DNA of 64,000 bases from Planctomycetota bacterium (lineage in GTDB: Bacteria; Planctomycetota; Phycisphaerae; SM23-33), in assembly GCA_022705325.1 (NCBI GenBank), contig JAKJER010000019.1, forward strand, positions 1 to 64,000, read 5' to 3'. Positions 58,602 to 64,000 of the stretch are shown here, piece after piece (position 1 is the stretch's first letter; each line of letters opens with the position of its first letter). The translations under genes and the position numbers were made by a program. A model generated the notes under the pieces. The model did no database searches and was not told the origin of the DNA. It worked only from the letters and a program-made list of their open reading frames with translations.

Positions 58602-59456
58602 ATGGGAAGCACCCCGACATTGGAGGTGCCCGGCTACCAGGTTGTGCAGTTCCTGGGTAGTGGGGCACGTAGTACCATCTGGCAGATTCGTGATCGCCAG
58701 ACGGGTAGACTCTTTGCGCTGAAACGAGTTGTGAAGCGCCAGAGGTCTGATGCGCGCTTTTTGGAGCAGGCGACCAACGAGTATCGCTTCGCCAGCGAAC
58801 TGGACCACCCCAACGTCCGCCACATCTACCGCCTCCGCAAGGTCAACCGCTGGCTGAGCCTTCGCGAGATCCACCTGGTGATGGAACTCTGCGACGGGCT
58901 GACCGTGCAGGAGAACCGCCCCGAATCCGTCTATGAGGCCGTGAGGATTTTCACGCTGGTCGCGCAGGCCCTGGCCTACATCAACGGACGAAACATCGTC
59001 CACGCCGACATGAAGCCCAACAACATCCTGGTCGCCCCCGACGGGCAGGTCAAGATCATCGACTTCGGGCAGAGCTGCCGCGTCGGCACCATCAAGGAAC
59101 GCATCCAGGGCACCCCCGACTTCATCGCCCCCGAACAGGTCCGGCGGCTCCCCCTCGACGGGCGGACAGACGTCTTCAACTTCGGCGCCGCCCTCTACTG
59201 GACGCTCACCGGAAGGCCCATCCCCACCGTCCTGCCCAAGACCGCCGGGGTTACCTTCAAGAGCGATCTGGCCATCACGCCGCCCGAACAGCACAACAGC
59301 GACGTGCCCGCACCGTTAAGCAAACTGACAATCGACTGCATTGACCTCAATCCCGCCCGCCGGCCCCAGACCATGAGCGAAGTGGCCGGGCGGCTGGGGT
59401 TGATCGCTCATACGATCAAGCGAAAGGACCCGGTTTCCGACCAGGACGTGAGTTGA
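58602..59456 (+). CDS. Ser/Thr protein kinase (minimal, cytosolic)
   Basis: A 284-residue stand-alone Hanks-type kinase. Landmarks are the glycine-rich loop 'FLGSGARSTIWQ' (18-29), VAIK-type Lys41 ('FALKRVV'), Glu60 in helix C, a catalytic loop H-A-D-M-K-P-N-N (134-141) with Ala in place of the Arg of HRD, DFG at 154-156, and APE at 176-178. The missing Arg places it among kinases that may not need activation-loop phosphorylation. There is no membrane segment, PASTA or propeller domain, unusual for planctomycete kinases. It overlaps the next gene by one base (TGATG), so its output is probably paired with the phosphoesterase. Confidence 0.92.
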   Translation: MGSTPTLEVPGYQVVQFLGSGARSTIWQIRDRQTGRLFALKRVVKRQRSDARFLEQATNEYRFASELDHPNVRHIYRLRKVNRWLSLREIHLVMELCDGLTVQENRPESVYEAVRIFTLVAQALAYINGRNIVHADMKPNNILVAPDGQVKIIDFGQSCRVGTIKERIQGTPDFIAPEQVRRLPLDGRTDVFNFGAALYWTLTGRPIPTVLPKTAGVTFKSDLAITPPEQHNSDVPAPLSKLTIDCIDLNPARRPQTMSEVAGRLGLIAHTIKRKDPVSDQDVS

Positions 59457-60307
59457 TGGTTTCTCCCGCCGCGGACATCTTCCGCCAGGCCGCCGAGCTG
59501 AATGTCTCCGATCCGCGGAGAAAGGGCAGCACCATCTACCTCGAAGAAGGCTGCGAACTGATCGTCTCGGGCGACCTGCACGGCAACCGCAACGCGTTCA
59601 ACAAGATCATCGCCCACGCCGCGCTGGACGCCAACCCCTCCTGCCGCCTGGTCCTCCAGGAGATGGGCCACGGACCGCTCGACCCCAAGAGCGGGCAAGA
59701 CCGCTCCATCGACCTGCTCCTGCGGGCCGCACGCCTCAAGATCCAGCACCCTCAGCAGGTCCTGTTCCTGATGGGCAACCACGACCTGGCCCAGTTTACG
59801 GGCAACGAGATCACCAAGGAGGGACGCGGCGTCTGCAAGGCCTTCGTCGCCGGTACGCACTTCGCTTTCGGCGATCAGGGGGACGAGGTGCTGGCCGGCG
59901 TCAACGAGTTCTTCCGCTCCATGCCCCTGGCCATCCGATGCCCCAACGGCGCGATGCTGTCCCATTCGCTGCCCGCCCCCAGCCGCATGACGCTCGCCGG
60001 CACCGATGTCCTCCAGCGGGACTACCGCGAGGAGGACTACCACCGCGGCGGCAGCGTCTACGAGTGGACCTGGGGCCGAGGCCAGACCGCCGAGCAGCTC
60101 GATCAACTCGCCACCGAACTCGGCGCCGATTTTTTCATCCTCGGCCATCGCCACGTCGAGACCGGCTACGAGGTTTTCGCCCCCCGAGGCCTGGTCATCG
60201 CCAGCGACCACGAGCACGGTTACATCGTTCAGTTCTCCGGCGACCTGGCGATGAATGCCGAGATCGCGCTCGAGTGCGTCAAGCCGATCGCGGCCCTGGG
60301 GATATAA
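59456..60307 (+). CDS. Calcineurin-like metallophosphoesterase
   Basis: A 283-residue metallophosphoesterase. The metal-binding motifs G-D-L-H-G-N (Asp40, His42), G-N-H-D (108-110) and G-H-R-H ('FILGHRHVET') are present. The usual middle motif G-D-x-V-D-R-G is replaced by 'LQEMGHGPLDPKSGQDRS', so the bridging Asp is not obvious. It is not a canonical PPP phosphatase. It is translated from an ATG (59456) that shares one base with the kinase stop, a coupling that suggests it reverses or complements the kinase's action. YhbY follows after 2 bp. Confidence 0.88.
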   Translation: MVSPAADIFRQAAELNVSDPRRKGSTIYLEEGCELIVSGDLHGNRNAFNKIIAHAALDANPSCRLVLQEMGHGPLDPKSGQDRSIDLLLRAARLKIQHPQQVLFLMGNHDLAQFTGNEITKEGRGVCKAFVAGTHFAFGDQGDEVLAGVNEFFRSMPLAIRCPNGAMLSHSLPAPSRMTLAGTDVLQRDYREEDYHRGGSVYEWTWGRGQTAEQLDQLATELGADFFILGHRHVETGYEVFAPRGLVIASDHEHGYIVQFSGDLAMNAEIALECVKPIAALGI

Positions 60308-60309
60308 CC

Positions 60310-60615
60310 GTGAACGAGTTAAGCGGGAAGCAGAAACGACAACTGCGAGCCATGGGCCAGCGGCTCAAGCCGCTGGTCGAGGTGGGGCGGGCAGGTGAGT
60401 CCGACGAATTGCTGGCTAACCTTGCCGACCGCCTGGCCCGCCACGAACTGGTTAAAGTCCGTCTGCCGGCCCTCCCGCGCGACCAGCGGAAAGAGCTCGC
60501 CGACGACCTGGCCCGACGAACCGCCAGTCATCTGGTCGGAACGCTGGGACGGACCGCCCTGCTGTTCAGGTCCAGCGAGGATCTGCCAAGCGAGAAGAGA
60601 ATCACGTTAGAGTAG
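60310..60615 (+). CDS. yhbY: YhbY/CRS1-YhbY RNA-binding protein
   Basis: A 101-residue single CRM-domain protein beginning at GTG 60310, two bases after the phosphoesterase stop. Family features are the opening 'LSGKQKRQLRAMGQRLKPLV', 'VGRAGESDELLANLADRLAR', 'HELVKVRL' and the 'TASHLVGTLGRTALLFR' ending. It binds pre-50S ribosomal particles in relatives. Its placement behind a kinase-phosphatase pair is likely operonic convenience, although control of ribosome assembly by phosphorylation is conceivable. The start codon GTG is chosen because the domain begins immediately after it. Confidence 0.9.
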   Translation: MNELSGKQKRQLRAMGQRLKPLVEVGRAGESDELLANLADRLARHELVKVRLPALPRDQRKELADDLARRTASHLVGTLGRTALLFRSSEDLPSEKRITLE

Positions 60616-60639
60616 CGATGCCTTGCGTCGAGGTTCGCC

Positions 60640-61107
60640 ATGATCCGCTTCAAGTGCGAACATTGCGGTTGGCCTGTGCGGGTGCCGCCCGCGTACGCGG
60701 GCAAGACGGGACGCTGCCCGTCATGCGGGGCTCTCGTACACATCCCCGGCCAGGCTGAGGTCGCCCAGCTCGCGCAGGCCCTCCGCGGCGGCCATGACGG
60801 CTCGCTCGACTCCCGCACCCCGCCCCCTCCGCCGCTGCCCGAGTACCCCATCGACAACGACGACGTCGAACTGCCCGAGGAGAACGCCTCTCACAAGACC
60901 GACATCATGCCCGCCGAGGAACTCCTCAGCCCCGCCGAGGCCAAGCGGCGCCGACGCGCCGCGCGACAGGCCGCCCAGGGCGCCACCGCCGACTCCCCGC
61001 CCCTGAGGCACACCAACGCCCGCTTCCGACTGTTCATCCTCCTGGCCACCGCCCTCATCCTCATCACCATCGCGCTTGCCGCCTACTTCATCTTCGGACG
61101 AGGCTGA
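60640..61107 (+). CDS. Zinc-ribbon, C-terminally anchored membrane protein
   Basis: A 155-residue protein. An N-terminal zinc ribbon has Cys6, Cys9, Cys26 and Cys29 ('FKCEHCGWPVRVPPAYAG', 'GRCPSCG'). A Pro/acidic linker (about 55-100) and a basic patch 'AKRRRRAARQ' follow, then a single C-terminal membrane helix (about 130-152). Such ribbon-linker-TM proteins are common planctomycete hypotheticals; the ribbon faces the cytoplasm. It begins 24 bp after yhbY on the same strand and ends the operon that starts with the kinase. Function unknown. Confidence 0.82.
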   Translation: MIRFKCEHCGWPVRVPPAYAGKTGRCPSCGALVHIPGQAEVAQLAQALRGGHDGSLDSRTPPPPPLPEYPIDNDDVELPEENASHKTDIMPAEELLSPAEAKRRRRAARQAAQGATADSPPLRHTNARFRLFILLATALILITIALAAYFIFGRG

Positions 61108-61136
61108 CCGGCGGTTGGCGGAGTGACTTGCCGGTA

Positions 61137-62018
61137 TCAGTCGCCCTGGAACTCCACCTGCTCGAGGTACTTCAGGCTCCGGGGCACCTGCTGGGTGACC
61201 GTGGGCGATTCATCCTCGATGATGTAGTGCTTCACGCCGATCTTCTGGCACGCGCGGAGCAGCCCGGGCCACTTGACCTGGCCCGTGCCCAGCGCGACGT
61301 CGTCGGTCAGCTTGGTCTTGCCCGCCTTGGGACCGGTGGGCACGCCCTTGCGCAGGTCCTTCAGGTGCAGCGTCAGCCAGCGCGTCGGATACTTCTCGAT
61401 CAGCTTCACCGGGTCTTGCCCGGGATGGACCGTCCACATGACGTCCATCTGGAAGAAGACCGTCTTGGGATCGGTCTGGGCCATCAACAGATCGAACAGC
61501 GTGCCGTCGCCGTGCGGGCCAAACTCGTACCCGTGATTGTGGTAGTAGAACAGCATGCCGTTCTCGGCCGCCGCCTGGCCCGCCTTGTTGAACACGGCCG
61601 CCGCCTCGCGACACTGCTTCTCATCGAAGGGGGCCTTGTGCGAGATCCACGCGCAGCCGAAGTACGGAAGGCCCAGGGCCTTCGCCTCGGCGACCACGCC
61701 CTGGATGTCGTCGCGGAGTTTCTCGTACGGGAAATGCTTGCCCACCGGCACCAGCCCGCGCTTGTCCAACTCCGCCTTGAACTGGACGGGCGTCAGCTTG
61801 CCCAGGTCGGCGATCTCGACGTACTTGAAGCCCCACTTCTGGACCAGGTCCAGCATGGCCACCGCTCCGTCCTTCTTGAGCATGTCGCGGAGGCTGTAGA
61901 GTTGAAGCCCCACCGGACCGCGGAAGCTCTTGCTCTGGCCCACTTCCGCCGCCAGAGCCGGCGCCAGGGCCGCACCGATCGCGATCACCAGTCCAACCGC
62001 AAGAACACCTTTAAGCAT
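61137..62018 (-). CDS. Secreted sugar-phosphate isomerase/epimerase-like TIM barrel
   Basis: A 293-residue protein with a signal peptide (about 1-24, ALAAEV). The xylose-isomerase-like TIM barrel (AP-endonuclease-2 superfamily) shows 'VGLQLYSLRDMLKKDG', 'YYHNHGYEFGPHGDGTLFDL', 'VFFQMDVMWTVHPGQDPVKL', 'LTLHLKDLRKG' and 'YIIEDES'. Metal-binding His/Asp/Glu residues of the family fall in these segments. Exported versions are frequent beside DUF1080 and Gfo/Idh genes in planctomycetes and probably epimerise or eliminate 3-keto sugars. It is divergent from the alcohol dehydrogenase. Confidence 0.9.
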   Translation of the reverse strand: MLKGVLAVGLVIAIGAALAPALAAEVGQSKSFRGPVGLQLYSLRDMLKKDGAVAMLDLVQKWGFKYVEIADLGKLTPVQFKAELDKRGLVPVGKHFPYEKLRDDIQGVVAEAKALGLPYFGCAWISHKAPFDEKQCREAAAVFNKAGQAAAENGMLFYYHNHGYEFGPHGDGTLFDLLMAQTDPKTVFFQMDVMWTVHPGQDPVKLIEKYPTRWLTLHLKDLRKGVPTGPKAGKTKLTDDVALGTGQVKWPGLLRACQKIGVKHYIIEDESPTVTQQVPRSLKYLEQVEFQGD

Positions 62019-62135
62019 GATCGTTCTCCTCGTAAGGTCGCGTGACCCTTATGACACTATGCTCGGCGATCCCGCCGGTCAAGTCGAAGCCGCCCCAACA
62101 ACCGCTCGCACCTGTGCCGCGTCCACGGGCGGCCG

Positions 62136-62141
62136 TATAAT
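62136..62141 (+). promoter_or_regulatory. TATAAT -10 directly upstream of the alcohol dehydrogenase ATG
   Basis: The consensus TATAAT ends 8 bp before the ATG at 62150. Transcription should begin at about 62148, and no Shine-Dalgarno is present in between. The best -35 at 17 bp is TGTGCC. The mRNA is therefore predicted to be leaderless. Confidence 0.6.
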
Positions 62142-62149
62142 TCGACGTC

Positions 62150-63148
62150 ATGAACGCCATGGTCCTCAACGAGATCGCGCCCGTCGAGAGTTCCCCCCTG
62201 GTCTGGCAGCAGGTCGACGACCCGCAACCGGGTCCGGGGCAGGTCCGCCTGGCCGTCCGCTGCTGCGCCATCTGTCGCACCGACCTGCACGTCATCGAGG
62301 GCGAGTTGCCCCGCCAGAAGCTGCCCATCATCCCCGGCCACCAGATCGTCGGCGTGGTGGACCGGCTCGGCCCCGGCTGCACGCGGCTGCGTGTCGGCCA
62401 GCGCGTCGGCGTGGCCTGGCTGCGCCACACGTGCGGCCGCTGCTCGTACTGCACCGCGGGCAAGGAGAACCTCTGCGACTCCCAGCGTTTCACCGGCTAC
62501 CATGCCGACGGCGGCTACGCCGAGCTGGCCGTCGTCGACGAGGACTTCGCCTACGAGATCCCCGACGGCTTTGACGACGTGCAGGCTGCTCCGCTGCTCT
62601 GCGCGGGCATCGTGGGCTACCGCGCCCTCAAGCGGAGCAACCTGTTCGCGGGCGGAAGGCTGGCGATCTTCGGCTTCGGCTCCAGCGCCCACGTCATCAT
62701 GCAGATCGCGCTGCACCGCGGCTGCCGGGTGTACGTGGTGACGCGGGGCGCCAGCCACCGCGACCTGGCCCTGCGGATGGGCGCCGCCTGGGCGTCCGAG
62801 ATCGCCGCCGGCATGCCCGACCACGTCGACTCCGCCATCATCTTCGCCCCCGCCGGCTCGCTCGTCCCCGACGCCCTGACCTGCCTGGACAAGGGCGGCA
62901 CGCTCGCGCTGGCCGGCATCTACATGACCGACGTCCCTACGCTGGATTACGAGAGACATCTCTTCTATGAGCGCCAGGTGCGCTCGGTCACCGCCAACAC
63001 CCGCCAAGACGGCCAGGAGCTGCTGGCCGAAGCCGCCGCCATCCCCATCCGTCCCCACACGACCACCTACCCGCTGCGCGAGGCCAACCAGGCCCTTCAG
63101 GACCTCAAAGCCGACCGCATCAACGGCACGGGCGTGCTCGTGATATAG
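62150..63148 (+). CDS. Zinc-dependent alcohol dehydrogenase (AdhA-like MDR)
   Basis: A 332-residue medium-chain dehydrogenase. Catalytic zinc ligands are Cys42 ('CAICRTDLHV'), His64 ('IIPGHQIVG') and Cys151 ('PLLCAGIVGYRAL'). The structural zinc Cys are 95, 98, 101 and 109 ('CGRCSYCTAGKENLC'). The Rossmann segment is 'AIFGFGSSAHVIMQIA', a variant of GxGxxG. It resembles AdhA-type, aldehyde/alcohol-interconverting enzymes. A methionine four codons in is an alternative start, but the -10 position supports the first ATG as a leaderless start. It is monocistronic; a 604-bp region with regulatory features follows. Confidence 0.93.
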   Translation: MNAMVLNEIAPVESSPLVWQQVDDPQPGPGQVRLAVRCCAICRTDLHVIEGELPRQKLPIIPGHQIVGVVDRLGPGCTRLRVGQRVGVAWLRHTCGRCSYCTAGKENLCDSQRFTGYHADGGYAELAVVDEDFAYEIPDGFDDVQAAPLLCAGIVGYRALKRSNLFAGGRLAIFGFGSSAHVIMQIALHRGCRVYVVTRGASHRDLALRMGAAWASEIAAGMPDHVDSAIIFAPAGSLVPDALTCLDKGGTLALAGIYMTDVPTLDYERHLFYERQVRSVTANTRQDGQELLAEAAAIPIRPHTTTYPLREANQALQDLKADRINGTGVLVI

Positions 63149-63309
63149 AAGGAAAGGCCCACAGGGCAAGGCCAAAAGCGCCACGGGCGCAGCATCCGTC
63201 GGCGCCCATGCGGGCCTATGCGTCTACGGTTGTCGACGACGTTCGTCGCACCCCGCCGGATCGCTTTCGGCAGGCACGAACTGGCACGGTTGGACGCCTA
63301 TCTCTCGGC

Positions 63310-63375
63310 CACTCAACAGCTTTCCCACGGCTTGTACACAGCCCATGCACAGTTTATCTACAGCTTGTGCCCCAA
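63310..63375 (+). promoter_or_regulatory. Array of five to six 11-bp DnaA-box-like repeats
   Basis: Successive 11-mers start at 63310, 63321, 63332, 63343, 63354 and 63365. The strongest are TTGTACACAGC, CCATGCACAGT and TTATCTACAGC. Against the DnaA box TTATNCACA they score 8, 7 and 8 of 9; the flanking units are degenerate. All four central units share AC-A/G-G. The array ends 30 bp upstream of the nrdJ -35. An OmpR-type regulator, which also uses 11-bp direct repeats, is the alternative reader. Confidence 0.6.
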
Positions 63376-63404
63376 ACCGAGCCTGCCCCCTACAAATGGG
63401 GCTC

Positions 63405-63433
63405 TTGACGGGACACTTGTCATATGTTAGGAT
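63405..63433 (+). promoter_or_regulatory. Promoter of nrdJ
   Basis: TTGACG (63405-63410), a 17-bp spacer and TAGGAT (63428-63433). Transcription would start near 63440, some 310 nt before the nrdJ ATG. The pair directly follows the DnaA-box-like array. Confidence 0.65.
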
Positions 63434-63439
63434 TACGTA

Positions 63440-63752
63440 TGCATTTTCCGGCCCTGTTGAGACCTGTTGAAAACGAAAATCTTTGCTTCCAACCTAAAAC
63501 ACGACAGTGATTTACAGATAGTCCCAATATTTAGGGTGTTTTTTCTTGATCGCCCCAAGATATAGCGGTACAAAGTGGAACCTGTGAGTGGGCGTTAGTG
63601 GAAGCTATGTCACGTCGCGGGTGTGAACGAAGACAGGTTGTGTAGTTCCGTGCCTTCGTTTCATCGCCCGTGTAGGAATAGGGATTAGCCTCGTATGTCT
63701 TCCGGTGCGCCTGCCAGGTTCGCATCGGCAGTGGGTAGAGGAGAAGATTCAT
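63440..63752 (+). promoter_or_regulatory. Long 5' leader of nrdJ with predicted structure
   Basis: No credible gene is present. AT-richness is higher than elsewhere in the window. A T-run, GTTTTTTCTT (63539-63548), follows a weak stem (CCTAAA 63493-63498 with TTTAGG 63530-63535). A composite hairpin pairs CGGG (63618-63621) with CCCG (63667-63670) and GAACGAAG (63625-63632) with CTTCGTTTC (63654-63662). A CTGCC/GGCAG stem (63711-63715, 63727-63731) lies just before the SD. Two CCTGTTGA copies sit 10 bp apart at 63453 and 63463. A regulatory RNA is plausible but not identified. Confidence 0.4.
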
Positions 63753-64000
63753 ATGGCGCTGCGTGAATCGGGAAAGCCAGTCGGCGGATCGGACCAAAAG
63801 GTGACTCAGGCGGCGGACGGTATGCAATTCCAGCGGGTATTCTCCAGTCCAGACGTTCATCCTTTCGACCAGGTCGAATGGGAGAAACGGACAGCGAAGA
63901 TCGCCGACGAGAAGGGCAACGTGATCTTCGAGCAGACCGACGCGGAGATCCCAGCCGACTGGAGCCAGTTGGCCACCAATGTGGTGGTCAGCAAGTACTT
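63753..64000 (+). CDS. nrdJ: Adenosylcobalamin-dependent ribonucleotide reductase (class II), N-terminal part
   Basis: The first 82 codons of a gene running off the right edge. The translation 'VFSSPDVHPFDQVEWEKRTA', 'KGNVIFEQTDAEIPADWSQL' and 'ATNVVVSKYF' is the conserved N-terminus of vitamin B12-dependent (NrdJ) reductases, which convert NDPs to dNDPs with adenosylcobalamin under both oxic and anoxic conditions. The ATG at 63753 has GAGGAGAAG about 7 bp upstream. Catalytic cysteines lie beyond the window. The upstream region combines a strong promoter, a DnaA-box-like array and a long leader, implying elaborate control of dNTP supply. Confidence 0.92.
   Translation, partial: MALRESGKPVGGSDQKVTQAADGMQFQRVFSSPDVHPFDQVEWEKRTAKIADEKGNVIFEQTDAEIPADWSQLATNVVVSKY

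Noticed and set aside
63149..63309. tRNA or small gene between adh and the nrdJ control region
   Set aside because: No cloverleaf or TPsiC-like segment is visible, and the short plus-strand frames there lack an SD and overlap the repeat array.
63440..63752. Cobalamin riboswitch in front of nrdJ
   Set aside because: AATAGGGA and CCGGTG occur in the leader but in the wrong spacing, and the conserved CCCCGCAACTGT-type core and B12-box are absent on the plus strand.
63531..63860. 109-codon minus-strand frame at the right end
   Set aside because: It lies antisense to the nrdJ start and its leader, has no SD and no recognisable domain.

Overview
The window is about 66% GC and carries a gene set typical of Planctomycetota, probably an uncultured lineage. 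The markers are a DUF1501 / DUF1549-DUF1553 / PPC-domain operon, DUF1080 and DUF6807 proteins, Tat-exported Gfo/Idh/MocA and aldo-keto reductases, a ThuA protein, many secreted glycan-active enzymes, and a B12-dependent ribonucleotide reductase. The class cannot be fixed from this sequence alone. I saw no rRNA, tRNA, CRISPR array, integrase or transposase.

Layout. 1-8.5 kb: a partial lipoprotein, a DUF4143 ATPase, a GH99-like protein, an M48 lipoprotein protease, a GH20 hexosaminidase, a TIR-FGE fusion and a secreted beta-helix protein. 8.5-17.7 kb (minus strand): GH51 arabinofuranosidase, two overlapping membrane proteins with cyclic-nucleotide-binding-type domains, a CAP/SCP protein, and two secreted propeller-type proteins, one of which carries an in-frame palindromic insertion. 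17.9-20.0 kb: a secreted protein made almost wholly of 86 tandem heptads of the form C-P-x-x-x-T-x. 20-25.4 kb: two very large, overlapping membrane proteins with repeated DUF4350/GATase-like domains; the second has an exosortase-like core. 25.5-30.4 kb: a Cys-rich XRE regulator, a DUF6807 protein, a methyltransferase, a PQQ-type sugar dehydrogenase and an FG-GAP protein. 30.5-33.9 kb: a coiled-coil HlyD-like protein overlapping a PgaC-type glycosyltransferase, likely an exopolysaccharide synthase. 34-39.4 kb: the planctomycete DUF1549/1553-DUF1501-PPC operon.

39.6-49.8 kb is a phosphate-starvation locus. It holds a PhoB-like regulator divergent from pstS-pstC-pstA-pstB, then a small lipoprotein and a porin. 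PstC and PstA both carry large extra domains after their first membrane helix; the one in PstC looks like a WD40-type propeller. The three transcription units are preceded by near-superimposable arrays of four 11-bp units ending exactly 48 bp before a -10-like hexamer (GAGAAT, GATCAT, GATCAT). This argues for one local regulon. PhoR and PhoU are not here.

49.8-63.1 kb: an oxidoreductase, a ThuA-HEAT-discoidin protein, folE with a near-ideal promoter, a DUF1080 protein, an aldo-keto reductase, a PilZ protein and an LPG-synthase-TM protein. These are followed by a Ser/Thr kinase overlapping a metallophosphoesterase, then YhbY, a zinc-ribbon membrane protein, a sugar isomerase-like protein and an apparently leaderless alcohol dehydrogenase. 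The window ends in the first 82 codons of nrdJ. Upstream of nrdJ lie a strong promoter, a helically phased array of DnaA-box-like 9-mers and a roughly 310-nt leader.
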